A stretch of 64,000 nt of DNA from Porphyromonas canoris (GCF_000769115.1 NZ_JQZV01000013.1:495545-559544); one strand, 5' to 3'. Positions 32,697 through 41,909 are shown, counted from the first letter of the stretch. The notes: generated from the letters alone by a model not told the origin. Made by a program: numbers and translations.

Positions 32697-35522
32697 TTAG
32701 AGGCTCCAAATGAACCTTACGGCGACTCCCGGATTTTCCCGGAAGTTGTACCCTCCATAGTACACGCCGATATTGAATCCGCCTAACAGAGAAAGGTTGT
32801 AACCGGCTTCAAAAAATGGTTTTTCCGGCAGAGCTTTGTCCCAATAAGACTTCAACAGCAGCCTCTCCTGTGTCAGATATTTTCGCTTCCCAAACAGATT
32901 GCCGAGTATGCGTGGCAGAGGGGCGGATACTTGGGCTTTGCCGTACAGCTTGCCGGCATAGGTGTAAGGCGGCATCGTATGGAAGAGGAAGTCTTGAGGA
33001 GATACGAAAGAGGTATTTTCGTACTTGAGATAGTTTCTGTCATCTGCATACATACGCTTCAGATGTGGATAGTAGCCCACCTCTGCCTCATAAAGTATGG
33101 GATAGCTGCGCGTGATGTGATAGAGTCCCTTTACATAGCCGGAGACGAAGCTGAAGTCGCTGTCGTTGCTACCCGGAGAGGGGATTGCCTGCTTGTATCT
33201 CAAGGAGAAGAAGAGCGGATTTCTTGCAGTCCAACTTGCTGAAACGGGCGCACTGCTACTCCCGGTAGAGAGTGTAACCACACGCTTTGTGCCGTCTTCA
33301 CTTTGCTGTATGGAGAAGTTGTCGGAGAGGATCTTATCCATGTTGATCTCGTTCACCACCTCTTTTCTTCCGTTTATCACTCTGTAATAGGGCGATGTGT
33401 TGAAAGAGAGGGCGACGTCTATCGTGTTGGAGCGGTGCTTCTCCATGCTGTAATAGTTGGGGTAAGGGTAGTGCGTTTCCGCATTCATGAAGTTGACGAA
33501 ACTCTCTTGCCCCGGTTTTACAACCCCCCATATCCGCTTGTCCGGAAGCTGTTGGCTTCTTCGGTGTTCTGCTCCCAAAGAGAGCTTTACACCATTGAAG
33601 AGGTCTATCTTATTCTGTACACGTATGTAGCTTCTATCGTACAGCATGTTGGTGTAACGGCCATCATAGAGGGTGAAGAAGGCGTTGTTGAGATTGGTGA
33701 GTAGGCCGAGCTGCTGTCCGCTAATATCATCACTGTGATGTCCAGCCTTTAGTGTGAGGAGTCCTCTACGCATTCCGGCATACTCCAGATAAGATTCCAC
33801 ACGCCAGTACAACTCTTTTCGATGAGTGGTGTAGTACAGGCTTGGCTTGATGTCGAGCCGTAAAGGGTTTTCCTTGCTGCGGTTGTTGTAGCGCAAGAAG
33901 AGTGTCGGGCCGAGCCAGAAGCCGTCTGTGTACCGGTAGTTGTTCAGGGTCATTCCTAAAAGTCCGTTGATTCCCACTACCCATTTTTTGTTCTTGGAGA
34001 TATGGTCATATCCCCAAAACAGAATATCCAAAGGGTCTGCGCCGGTGCGCTCACCCTCTTTCTTGGGAGCCAATGCACGCTTCTTCTCAAAGACTTTGGC
34101 CAGTGAATCTTGTTTTGCATAGCTCTCTTTCTCTTCTGCGGACAGCGGTTGCGTGGAGATCTCCTGCCAGTAGAGAGAATCTCTTTGGAGTGCAAGAGAG
34201 TCGGACGATACCTTTATTGTTCTCTTGATTTCGGGGATGAGGTATGGGTCTTTGACATTCAGACCAAGTGTGTCCATCTTATGCTCCAGTGCGGCAATGC
34301 TTTTCTCTATTTTTCTTTTCTGTCCGCGCTTTTGAGGTAAGAAGATTGCATCATCCGGCATACTCTTCTCCTCTTCGGAGAGCCTGGTTTCCTTGATCTT
34401 GTCTATGGAGCCGTCCAGCACCACTTCCTTGTATGAAGTGGCGGAGAAAAGGGTAAAATCCATCTTGATACCCAGCATATTCAGATACATGTTCAAGGCA
34501 TAAGAGGTGGGCAGAAGCAGACCATCCTGAATGGGATTGAGTGTTACGTTGAGCGTCTGTCGCATTGTCCCTGCAAGGGATACGTGGGCAGTGAGATGTG
34601 TGGGCGCCCATGTCTTGTCCGATATGGATAGCTCTCCCTTCGTGGTTCCATCTTCTCTGCTGCCATAAGATATGTGATAGATGGTTTCTTGACCCTCTGT
34701 GGTGGCACTCTTCAGCTTGTAAGAGTAGAGGCGCAACCCGTTCAGGCGGATCGGACTTGGTATCGAACCGTTGTTCCCTAAGCCTATGTACGCACCATAG
34801 ATATTGCTCATCATGGAGTTTATGGTAGGTACGGCAGCTGCGCTGGACTTGGTCAGCTTCTCCGGAATGGAGGATCGCATCGCCAACGTATGGTATTTGT
34901 AGCTGTTCGGAGAGGTGTAAGCGGTTTCGAGTTCTCCCTCTACGACAAATCTTTTGCCGATGTACTCTTTCATCGCCACTCCTTCATCCTTGACATTTTT
35001 AAGGAAGAAAGGAAGATCTTCAAGCTTCATACTTCCTTTGGTATAGGTGTGTGAGACAGAGCTTTTGACTATCTTCTCATATATCGGAGTACGGCTCATT
35101 ACTTTGCGCATGATGGCATAGGCAGGGTCTTCGGCTCGTTTGTCGCGCTTTACGACCACGTCGGCAATGTTGTATGTTGCCGGTTCAAGCGCAAACTCTG
35201 CACTCTTGTTCTCTCCCTCATGGATGGAAAGAGAGGTGTGAAGCGGTTTATAGCTTAACGACTTGACGATTAAAGCGTATGTGCCGGGCTTGAGATGCAG
35301 TTTGAAGAGTCCGCTCTCGTTTGCGATGACACCGCTTTGAAGCTCTTTGATATAGAGTGTCGCGTGGGGAATACCCTTGTTGCTCCTTTTGTCTTTAATG
35401 ACTCCGGAGATGGAAACAGCAGAAGCAGCCGGCTCTGTCTGTGCTTCTGAATGAGAGAAGATCGTGGCAAAAAGAACGATGAAAAGCGTACCACAGATTT
35501 TCCCGAATAGTGATTGGCTCAT
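32697..35522 (-). CDS. DUF5686 outer-membrane protein with carboxypeptidase-like regulatory domain
   Basis: A 941-residue exported protein. A signal peptide (residues 1-27, ending HSEAQ) leads to a carboxypeptidase-D regulatory-like beta sandwich (about residues 38-120: ISGVIKDKRSNKGIPHATLY, ANESGLFKLHLKPGTY). The rest is the DUF5686 region with DPAYAIMRKVMSRTPIYEK and a C-terminal barrel-like part ending VAVRFIWSL. Proteins of this kind are common in Bacteroidota; they share the N-terminal domain of SusC-like receptors but lack the plug. The function is unknown. The gene is divergent from the tmRNA gene. Confidence 0.85.
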   Translation of the reverse strand: MSQSLFGKICGTLFIVLFATIFSHSEAQTEPAASAVSISGVIKDKRSNKGIPHATLYIKELQSGVIANESGLFKLHLKPGTYALIVKSLSYKPLHTSLSIHEGENKSAEFALEPATYNIADVVVKRDKRAEDPAYAIMRKVMSRTPIYEKIVKSSVSHTYTKGSMKLEDLPFFLKNVKDEGVAMKEYIGKRFVVEGELETAYTSPNSYKYHTLAMRSSIPEKLTKSSAAAVPTINSMMSNIYGAYIGLGNNGSIPSPIRLNGLRLYSYKLKSATTEGQETIYHISYGSREDGTTKGELSISDKTWAPTHLTAHVSLAGTMRQTLNVTLNPIQDGLLLPTSYALNMYLNMLGIKMDFTLFSATSYKEVVLDGSIDKIKETRLSEEEKSMPDDAIFLPQKRGQKRKIEKSIAALEHKMDTLGLNVKDPYLIPEIKRTIKVSSDSLALQRDSLYWQEISTQPLSAEEKESYAKQDSLAKVFEKKRALAPKKEGERTGADPLDILFWGYDHISKNKKWVVGINGLLGMTLNNYRYTDGFWLGPTLFLRYNNRSKENPLRLDIKPSLYYTTHRKELYWRVESYLEYAGMRRGLLTLKAGHHSDDISGQQLGLLTNLNNAFFTLYDGRYTNMLYDRSYIRVQNKIDLFNGVKLSLGAEHRRSQQLPDKRIWGVVKPGQESFVNFMNAETHYPYPNYYSMEKHRSNTIDVALSFNTSPYYRVINGRKEVVNEINMDKILSDNFSIQQSEDGTKRVVTLSTGSSSAPVSASWTARNPLFFSLRYKQAIPSPGSNDSDFSFVSGYVKGLYHITRSYPILYEAEVGYYPHLKRMYADDRNYLKYENTSFVSPQDFLFHTMPPYTYAGKLYGKAQVSAPLPRILGNLFGKRKYLTQERLLLKSYWDKALPEKPFFEAGYNLSLLGGFNIGVYYGGYNFRENPGVAVRFIWSL

Positions 35523-35608
35523 GGTTTTACTATCATAAGTAAGTATTGCTTTTGCAAAAGTATTTCTTTTATCTCTATTGGCAATGCGAGAGAGTGGGCA
35601 ATAGAAAT

Positions 35609-35638
35609 TGCCATTTGGGGCGAAATGACTAACTTTGT
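35609..35638 (+). promoter_or_regulatory. Promoter of ssrA
   Basis: TTG (35609-35611), 19 bases, TAACTTTG (35631-35638). The 15-mer TAACTTTGTGCCACT from 35631 is identical to that in front of the 16S rRNA gene at 63608. Confidence 0.78.
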
Positions 35639-35662
35639 GCCACTATACAAATAGACCAATAC

Positions 35663-36063
35663 GGGGATGACTGGTTTTGACAGCGCGTAGAGGTGGTTTG
35701 TAAGCACGTAGTGCATTGTAGCCTGGCACTTTAATCTCAGACTTCAGACCTTTTAAATGGCGCAAATAATTACGCTCTTGCTGCGTAACCGAAGTACAGT
35801 AAGTTAACGCTTTATCCCTGCAAGCTGCGGGGACGAGACACTACCCGGATACTCTTATCCCGAAGTGGTCCGATCATGGTAGTGCCGGTATATCGGGGTT
35901 ATCCTTTGCATCGCCTTGCTGTAAGGGAGACATTTTAGAGGCTAAGCACGGAAGAGGTAGCTTCGTCCATACTTCCGACGCCGACAATAGAAGTGAAGCT
36001 AAACGTGTAGAAAGCAAATTAGTTCCGTGTTTGGACGAGGGTTCAAATCCCTCCATCTCCACA
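35663..36063 (+). ncRNA. ssrA: Transfer-messenger RNA
   Basis: Rescues stalled ribosomes and tags the unfinished protein. The 5' end GGGGATGACTGGTTTTGAC and 3' end GTTCAAATCCCTCCATCTCC form the tRNA-like acceptor and T arm (GGGGATG with CATCTCC). The tag frame runs 35759-35788 and encodes GANNYALAA followed by TAA, a Bacteroidota-type tag ending in the protease signal ALAA. Several pseudoknot arms are visible after it (CTGCAAGCTGCGGGG, ATAGAAGTGAAGC). The 3' CCA does not seem to be fully encoded (CTCCACAG), so CCA addition would be needed. The 5' end is 25 bases after the -7 element and is probably made by RNase P. Confidence 0.96.
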
Positions 36064-36120
36064 GAATGATACTGCTTGTCGGTATTAAAAAAGTTTTGAA
36101 CACGATGTTGAACACACAAG

Positions 36121-36157
36121 AACGCTCCGAGACAGAAGTTTTGGAGTGTTTTTTTGC
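36121..36157 (+). terminator. Terminator after ssrA
   Basis: AACGCTCC (36121-36128) pairs with GGAGTGTT (36143-36150), one G-U pair, followed by seven T. Confidence 0.75.
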
Positions 36158-36733
36158 ATAATGGATTTACTGATGTTTTTTTTCTGTTTGGTGGTAAGGG
36201 TAAAAGAGACTTCGATCAAGGTTATATGAACCAGATCTTTTTCAGATTTAAGACGTCTATTTTTTGAGGTAGAGAGATAGACTGGATGGAGGAAGAGCAG
36301 AAAAGAGGTATTACTATTGCGTTTCTACTAAGAAATAGATATCTTCGCATATCAGGAGGATTTTTCTATATGTAAAATAAATGTGTTATGTGCTTATTTA
36401 GGTAGATAGAGGTTCTTATAAAACTCATCTTTGGTTAGATAGATATAAAATTTCATCTGTCTAGGTGTGTCTGGTGGCTGTTGGACGATGATTCTCAGCG
36501 ATGGGCAAAATAGTATTGCGAGGGGGAAGGAGGAAATTAAAACCTTTTATTCGCTAGTGGAGATGAAAATTCACATATTGACTAACAATGGGTTTAGTGA
36601 GAATTGTGTAGGCTTTCACTCCTTTGCTCTAATGCTGAGGGATTGTAGTTGTTTGTCGTTTTTTTGAGCGAATGGATGCAGAAAGAAATAGGAAAAATCC
36701 TTGATGTTTGATTATTTATGGAGGAGAAATTTA
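36158..36733 (+). other. AT-rich stretch without a recognisable gene
   Basis: No convincing reading frame or structured RNA is seen here. A GTG-started 66-codon frame at 36467 has no coding character. A Shine-Dalgarno-like GGAGGAG lies at 36718-36725 in front of the next gene. Confidence 0.5.
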
Positions 36734-37306
36734 ATGGAAGTAATAACGATCTTAAAAGAATTTTTGGGTTGGGACTTTGCCCTTGTTTTGATTGTTTTTG
36801 TGGCGGTCTATAAGGTAACACAGGTAGTGACAAAGATAAGATCAGATCACAATAATCTAACGAAAATAGCAGATAAGGGAGAAAAGAATATAGAGGAAAT
36901 TCGACGGGACTTATCTTATATAAAGGGTTCCCTTGATATTTTAATGAAGAATGGAGCGAATAATTTCCTTCAAAGTCAGAGTCCGATATCCGTAACAGAA
37001 GAAGGGAAAAGGGTTGCATCAGAACTAAAAGCAGAAGAAATCATATCTAGAAATTGGGATATCATTTGTCATAAGATATCTGAGCTTGAGAGTCCTTCTC
37101 CATACGATATACAGCAGTATTGCCTTGAGCGTATTGCCGTTGATCCTTACGTATTTTTTGATATAGAAGATATTAAAAGGGTTAAAGACTTTGCTTTTAG
37201 CCAAGGGAAACCTTTACAGTTATATCTCAGACTGCTTGGAATACTAGTAAGGGATAAGTATTTTGAAGAGAAAAATATTCCAATTAGTAGTATTGATGAG
37301 CCTTGA
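36734..37306 (+). CDS. Membrane-anchored coiled-coil protein of unknown function
   Basis: A 190-residue protein with one N-terminal membrane segment (about residues 12-32, DFALVLIVFVAVYKVTQVV), a short coiled coil (about 35-70, NIEEIRRDLSYIKGSLDIL) and a cytoplasmic domain starting SPISVTEEGKRVASELKAEE. This last part looks like a small helical or winged-helix fold, but I cannot name a family. The ATG at 36734 is chosen because GGAGGAG sits 9 bases upstream. A longer reading from 36701 would place that motif inside the gene. Codon use is more AT-rich than in neighbouring housekeeping genes, so recent transfer is possible. Confidence 0.72.
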   Translation: MEVITILKEFLGWDFALVLIVFVAVYKVTQVVTKIRSDHNNLTKIADKGEKNIEEIRRDLSYIKGSLDILMKNGANNFLQSQSPISVTEEGKRVASELKAEEIISRNWDIICHKISELESPSPYDIQQYCLERIAVDPYVFFDIEDIKRVKDFAFSQGKPLQLYLRLLGILVRDKYFEEKNIPISSIDEP

Positions 37307-37580
37307 TGCTGATCTATTTGCTTTATGTAGCGGTGATTTTTTTGTTTTCACATCTTTATTTTTCTATATAAGAGCGTTAGCAGTGATAGTGATGAGGGAA
37401 AAGATGACCTATTCACAAGCACTTTTTCTTTGAAAACTCTAATTTATGAGACAAATAAAGGACTTATGAGAAAGAAAAATGCTCAGGATGATGATTGTTT
37501 TCGAATAGATTATGCGCATCTATTTAGGACGTTATTTTCTGTATTTGTGTCGTAAGTTAGACTCTATGAGAATTGATTTT
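37307..37580 (+). other. Intergenic stretch, no gene seen
   Basis: AT-rich sequence with no supported reading frame or structure. Confidence 0.45.
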
Positions 37581-37650
37581 GGTTGTTCGGGGCAATTCGC
37601 TCAACACTCGGAGAGGTGATAGCGAATAGTTATCGCCTTTTTCTTATTCC
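37581..37650 (+). terminator. Double-hairpin module, copy 1
   Basis: The sequence TTCGGGGCAATTCGC then CAACACTCGGAG is followed by the hairpin GGTGATAGCGAATAG-TTATCGCC and TTTTTCTTATT. Nearly the same module occurs at 38717-38780 on the other side of the DUF1266 gene. It probably terminates the upstream gene. A candidate -7 element TAAATTTG follows at 37670-37677, before the DUF1266 gene. Confidence 0.65.
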
Positions 37651-37760
37651 AAAAAAGAAATCTTTTTCTTAAATTTGGGTCAGATAGTTTCACTGTCCGG
37701 AACTATGGACATGAATAGTTAACAACGTATAGTATAAAACTAATTTTAGAGCATTGTCAG

Positions 37761-38648
37761 ATGAAACCTTTATTATTATCTCTTCAAGCACTCGCTCAGA
37801 GCGATACCATTCCGTCCGGAATAGGTGAAACCCTTCCTGTGGAAAGCCCGGCATCTCCCAACTACACAACGTATGTTCTGATCTTGATCGGAATCGTATT
37901 CGTGGGTTATTTCTTTGTAAGCAGGCGGCGAATGTTTGCGAACATTTTCCGTGCCATCTCGGGAAAATTCGATGTTACTTCCAATAATCCTCTAAGCACC
38001 GAAAAGCAACGTCATATACTGCTTGGAGCGATCTTCTCCTCGCAGCAGAATGCACGGCTCGACTCTCTTAAACTGCATATCGACAGCAAGCAACGCAGCA
38101 TGATCCTCGACGAATGGTGGGATATTCGATGCACCGAAGATGCTTTGGAAACACTTGACGGTTTACGAGACAAAGGGCATCGTTACTTCTTCCCTTATGT
38201 CTTGGAAGCCATGAAGCAACCCGATGATCAGGCTAAAGGGGATGTTATTCTTGCTCATTTCGAGGAAGAGGAAGAGATAGAGCGCGCTGTGCATTTCTTG
38301 AATAATCTGTCCGGATCCGTAGAGGCCATGAAAAAAGAGGAAACCATTACGGGTATCGAAGATTTGGAACGAATAGGCGTAGGCGGTTGGGACGTCGGAC
38401 GGCTCTCGTTTATAGCTCGTGCCTGTTATGATGCCGGGTATATAGATGAAGAGACAGCTTGGAAATATCTGCAAGATGCAGACCGACTTGCTCATGAGAA
38501 ACTTGACTCTTGGAAGGCTTTAGCCGAAAGTTATGTCGTAGGTCGATACTTATGGGGCGGAATAAATGCCGATAGCTCTTTGATCCGCCTGTATGCGACA
38601 GAGCTTTGCACCAAGCCCGATAGTCCTTGGAACAAGATTGCGTTCTGA
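37761..38648 (+). CDS. Membrane protein with DUF1266 domain
   Basis: A 295-residue protein. The N-terminus is short and outward, followed by one membrane segment at about residues 38-56 (YVLILIGIVFVGYFFVS) and a basic stop (RRR). The cytoplasmic part has the DUF1266 pattern: GGWDVGRLSFIARACYDAGY, IDEETAWKYLQDA and SYVVGRYLWGG. DUF1266 proteins are found singly in many bacteria and their role is unknown. The gene is flanked by two copies of a double-hairpin module. Confidence 0.82.
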   Translation: MKPLLLSLQALAQSDTIPSGIGETLPVESPASPNYTTYVLILIGIVFVGYFFVSRRRMFANIFRAISGKFDVTSNNPLSTEKQRHILLGAIFSSQQNARLDSLKLHIDSKQRSMILDEWWDIRCTEDALETLDGLRDKGHRYFFPYVLEAMKQPDDQAKGDVILAHFEEEEEIERAVHFLNNLSGSVEAMKKEETITGIEDLERIGVGGWDVGRLSFIARACYDAGYIDEETAWKYLQDADRLAHEKLDSWKALAESYVVGRYLWGGINADSSLIRLYATELCTKPDSPWNKIAF

Positions 38649-38716
38649 TCTCTATCCCGAAAACCACGAAATGAGGTATTGATCCGAAAAAAAAGTAACT
38701 CTTTCATAATGATAAG

Positions 38717-38780
38717 TCGGTAGGGTCGGGGCAGTCCGCCCAACCGTTTGGGGTGATAGCGATAAGCTGTCGCCCCTTTC
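38717..38780 (+). terminator. Double-hairpin module, copy 2 (terminator of the DUF1266 gene)
   Basis: GGTCGGGGCAGTCCGCCC then AACCGTTT precede a strong hairpin GGGGTGATAGC-GATAA-GCTGTCGCCCC (11 bp with two G-U pairs) and TTTCTTTTTT. The whole module resembles 37581-37650, including the part before the terminator stem. Confidence 0.8.
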
Positions 38781-38969
38781 TTTTTTGTCCGGGTACGGAG
38801 CGTCAGAATGTGTCCGAAGAAACTGATCTTCAGGTGTATTTCGTTTGATATCTCGCTGAACGGCAAGAAAGGTGTTCCTCTTGTAAAAAAAGAGGAACAA
38901 TACTTCCAGTGCATATATCACCCGAAGACCGGTTGCTGTAACGCAAAAAGATGAGGATGAGTCCGAAGC

Positions 38970-39320
38970 CTACTTTTTGTACAGCCGGTAAAAGCCTACG
39001 CCCAAACCGATGCAGAGCACAAGCAGCGGGTATAAGAGCATCACGGAGAGCTTTTGGGTCTCTATCTCACCGGCTCCATTCATGATTCGTTCTATCTGCT
39101 TGATCCATTCAGCAGTGCTGAGAGAAAGTGCGACTATCGCCACAATAATCTCCACACTTACCAGTCTCATGCGAAATTTTCTGTCGCTGTGCTCCGTTGT
39201 CTTGACCAGAAAAGGAGCCCATACTGCTCCCAATGGCAGGATAACCCCAAAGAGGGTAAAGAATGCGATTTTGGCTTTTTTATTTTCCATAGCCATGCCT
39301 TTTGTCGGTTGTTTTTGCAT
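38970..39320 (-). CDS. Small membrane protein of unknown function
   Basis: A 116-residue protein with three predicted membrane segments: about 18-38 (IAFFTLFGVILPLGAVWAPF), 52-70 (VSVEIIVAIVALSLS) and 91-112 (MLLYPLLVLCIGLGVGFYRL). Between them are basic cytoplasmic loops. The start may be the ATG at 39320 or an internal ATG (39296 or 39290, MENKKAKIAFF). No family is recognised. The hydrophobic pattern and absence of a better frame on the other strand support it being real. Confidence 0.6.
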   Translation of the reverse strand: MQKQPTKGMAMENKKAKIAFFTLFGVILPLGAVWAPFLVKTTEHSDRKFRMRLVSVEIIVAIVALSLSTAEWIKQIERIMNGAGEIETQKLSVMLLYPLLVLCIGLGVGFYRLYKK

Positions 39321-39502
39321 CGGTTCGGATACTGAATATCCGTCTGTATGCGAAATTAGTAAAAAAGCAGAGATTGTATGTGGCAGATCCGGATTGCTCT
39401 TTCTCTCTTCTTTTTTGTGCCTTGGCAGTCTTTTCTTGAACAGGTTTGGAGGTTTCTTTTATCGGGTTTACAGGTTGTTCCAAACGGGTTAAGAACCGGA
39501 AG

Positions 39503-39586
39503 TCAAGGCTCGCTTTTTGGAAATCAAGGTTCGATTTTTGGAAGTCAAGCCCTGATTTTTAAGATTCAAGCCCCGACTTGGAAAAG
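39503..39586 (+). repeat. Four-unit 21-bp tandem array, family II, copy B
   Basis: Four units of exactly 21 bp at 39503, 39524, 39545 and 39566, beginning TCAAGGCTCG, TCAAGGTTCG, TCAAGCCCTG and TCAAGCCCCG. The first three continue with CTTTTTGGAA or ATTTTT. The left flank contains CAAACGGGTTAAGAACC and the right flank TTAATGGCTTTAG, similar to the flanks at the other two loci. Confidence 0.82.
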
Positions 39587-40004
39587 TTAATGGCTTTAGC
39601 GCGGTTTTTATACGGCTTTAGGAGATTTTGTAGAAGCGTTAAGCTCTTTTTCTTCTTTGCTTCATCGGAAAGTCTGTCCGGCGGCAGATGATAAAAGAGG
39701 ATATTGAGAGCAAAATGTTATCATGCAACGATCTCTTTTTCGTATATTTGTAAACCATGTTGTAGTTCCGTCTAAAGGAGGGTAGAATGCCGAAGACTCA
39801 TCGTGTATTGCCGCCAATATTCTTCTTGTAGAGGGTACATGGTAGGAGAAACACGTCATAAAATATGCGCTGTTCGGTATCGAGTAAAGAGAGAAAAGGC
39901 TTCTTTTTCAAGTTATTTTGCTTACTTTGCAAGCGGAATAGCGATTATTTTATGTATTCAATAATAACGGATAAAAACAGAAGTAGAACAAATAAGTAAC
40001 GATT
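39587..40004 (+). other. Leader region of mutA, no gene seen
   Basis: A TATATTTG -7-like element lies at 39743-39750 and a weaker one (TACTTTG) at 39923-39929, nearer to mutA. There is no supported reading frame. ACCATGT (39754-39760) can pair with ACATGGT (39837-39843), but this is too weak to call an RNA. Confidence 0.4.
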
Positions 40005-41876
40005 ATGAATCAGACTAAAGAAAAGCTGTTTTCACAATTCCCTGAGATCTCTACTCAGGAGTGGATGCAGAAGATTGAAGCCGATCTTAAAGGGGCTCCT
40101 TTTGATAAGAAGCTCGTATGGAGAACCAACGAGGGCTTCAATGTAAATCCCTTTTACAGGGCAGAGGATATAGCCCACCTCAAAACAACGGATGCGCTAC
40201 CCGGTGAATTCCCTTACGTTAGAGGTACAAAGGTGTGCAACTCCTGGTATGTCCGTCAGGATATCAACGTGACCAACGCAGAGGAAGCCAATGCCAAGAT
40301 GAAAGAGCTTTTGGGTAAAGGCATCACCTCTTTCGGACTCAAGGTGAGCAAGGAGATGGCAAGCAAACAGCATCTGACTACTCTTTTGGATGGTATAGAT
40401 GTGGAAAAAGTGGAGCTTAACTATCTGAGCTGTCGTACCAGAATAGTAGCCGTGGCTAAGATCATTGTAGAGATCTATCGTGAGAAAGGTGTCGATCTTG
40501 CAGCGTGCCCCGGCTCTTTCCATTTTGATGTATTCAAGAAACAGCTGAGCAAAGGCGTAGTAACCGATGAGTGGATCATGATCGGTAAAGAGCTTTTGTG
40601 CTCTGCTTACGAGCTTAAGAAGTTCACTGTGCTGGATGTTGCCGGTATCTCTTTGGCAAACGCAGGTGCTTTCGTGTATCAGGAGCTTGGCTTCGCTCTC
40701 AGTGCAGCCACTACCATCCTGGATACTTTTGTGGCAGAAGGTTGTGGGTCTGCCGCCGAAATAGCTCCTCGCATCCGCTTCGATATGGGAGTGGGAACAA
40801 ACTACTTCATGGAGCTTGCAAAGTTCCGCGCTCTTCGTTGGCTTTGGGCTGAGATAGTCGGAACGCATGGCGAAGATTGCAAAGGCGATGCAGCCAAAGC
40901 AGTGGTACACGCCGAGACATCGTCTTGGAATATGTCCATCTACGACGCATACGTGAATATGCTTCGCACGCAAACGGAAGCGATGTCTGCTACACTTGCA
41001 GGTGTTCACTCTCTTACCGTATTGCCATTCGATGCCGTCTACAAAGAAAGTGATGAGTTTAGCGAACGTATCGCTCGCAACCAACAGCTTCTTCTCAAGG
41101 AAGAGTGCCACTTCGACAGAGTGGTGGATCCGGGTGCGGGATCGTACTATATAGAGCATCTTACATCCGCTATTGCAGAGCAAGCGTGGAAGTTGTTCCT
41201 GCATATCGAAGAAGATCTCGGCGGTTTTGCAAAAGCTGCAAACGAAGGAGCGATACAGGCAGCCGTGAACGAAAGCAACCAAAAGCGTCATAAAGATGTG
41301 GCTACTCGCAGAGAAAGTCTGTTGGGAACAAATATCTTCCCCAACTTCTCCGAGATGGCAAAAGATAAAATCACCAAACAGGATGTCGTGTCTTGCAGCT
41401 GCGAAAAGCATGCAACTATTACCGCTCTGGATTATCGTCGCGGAGGTTCGGACTTTGAACTGCTTCGTTTGGCTACGGAAGAGGCTCCGAAGCGTCCGTT
41501 GGTCTTCATGCTTACAATAGGTAACCTTGCCATGAGACTTGCTCGAAGCCAGTTCTCCAGCAACTTCTTTGCCGTGGCAGGATACGAAGTGAAGGACAAC
41601 CTGGGCTTCAACACCGTTCAAGAGGGCGTGGATGCAGCCATGGCAGCCAAGGCAGACGTGATAGTGCTCTGCTCCAGCGATGATGAGTATGCAGAGTATG
41701 CTCCTCAGGCGTATGAGGCTATCGCAGGCAGAGTGCCTTTTGTGGTGGCAGGAGCTCCGGCTTGTATGGAAGAGTTGAAGGAAAAAGGCATCGAACACTT
41801 TATCCACGTTAAGGTTAATGTGTTGGAAACACTGCAAGGATTCCATAAGCTGCTCGGTATTCAAGAGAAGAAATAA
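40005..41876 (+). CDS. mutA: Methylmalonyl-CoA mutase, small subunit
   Basis: The non-catalytic partner (623 residues) in the heterodimeric, adenosylcobalamin-dependent mutase that interconverts succinyl-CoA and methylmalonyl-CoA, used in propionate formation. The TIM-barrel domain has the family stretches TFVAEGCGSAAEIAPRIRFD, FMELAKFRALRWLWAEIVG, SSWNMSIYDAYVNMLRTQTE and DPGAGSYYIEHLT. The C-terminal flavodoxin-like domain lacks the DxHxxG motif that ligates cobalt, as expected for the small subunit. mutB follows after 33 bases. Confidence 0.95.
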   Translation: MNQTKEKLFSQFPEISTQEWMQKIEADLKGAPFDKKLVWRTNEGFNVNPFYRAEDIAHLKTTDALPGEFPYVRGTKVCNSWYVRQDINVTNAEEANAKMKELLGKGITSFGLKVSKEMASKQHLTTLLDGIDVEKVELNYLSCRTRIVAVAKIIVEIYREKGVDLAACPGSFHFDVFKKQLSKGVVTDEWIMIGKELLCSAYELKKFTVLDVAGISLANAGAFVYQELGFALSAATTILDTFVAEGCGSAAEIAPRIRFDMGVGTNYFMELAKFRALRWLWAEIVGTHGEDCKGDAAKAVVHAETSSWNMSIYDAYVNMLRTQTEAMSATLAGVHSLTVLPFDAVYKESDEFSERIARNQQLLLKEECHFDRVVDPGAGSYYIEHLTSAIAEQAWKLFLHIEEDLGGFAKAANEGAIQAAVNESNQKRHKDVATRRESLLGTNIFPNFSEMAKDKITKQDVVSCSCEKHATITALDYRRGGSDFELLRLATEEAPKRPLVFMLTIGNLAMRLARSQFSSNFFAVAGYEVKDNLGFNTVQEGVDAAMAAKADVIVLCSSDDEYAEYAPQAYEAIAGRVPFVVAGAPACMEELKEKGIEHFIHVKVNVLETLQGFHKLLGIQEKK

Positions 41877-41909
41877 CAGACCCCAAAACTCACTTTTAGA
41901 ATATTAGAT

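Noticed and set aside
35874..36119. 81-codon frame overlapping the end of ssrA
   Set aside because: It reads the tmRNA 3' end backwards (the GFEPSSK-type peptide often mis-annotated at tRNA-like sequences).
36041..39320. Attachment-site duplication of the tmRNA 3' end
   Set aside because: No second copy of the TTCAAATCCCTCCATCTCC end was found in the window, and no integrase gene is present.
39503..39586. CRISPR array
   Set aside because: Units of 21 bp follow each other directly with no unique spacers, and no cas genes are present.
39743..39850. Small RNA starting at the TATATTTG element
   Set aside because: Only a 7-bp closing stem (ACCATGT/ACATGGT) could be found, and no terminator follows.
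40197..41864. 555-codon frame opposite mutA
   Set aside because: Antisense shadow created by codon bias in mutA; Cys/His-rich translation without any recognised motif.
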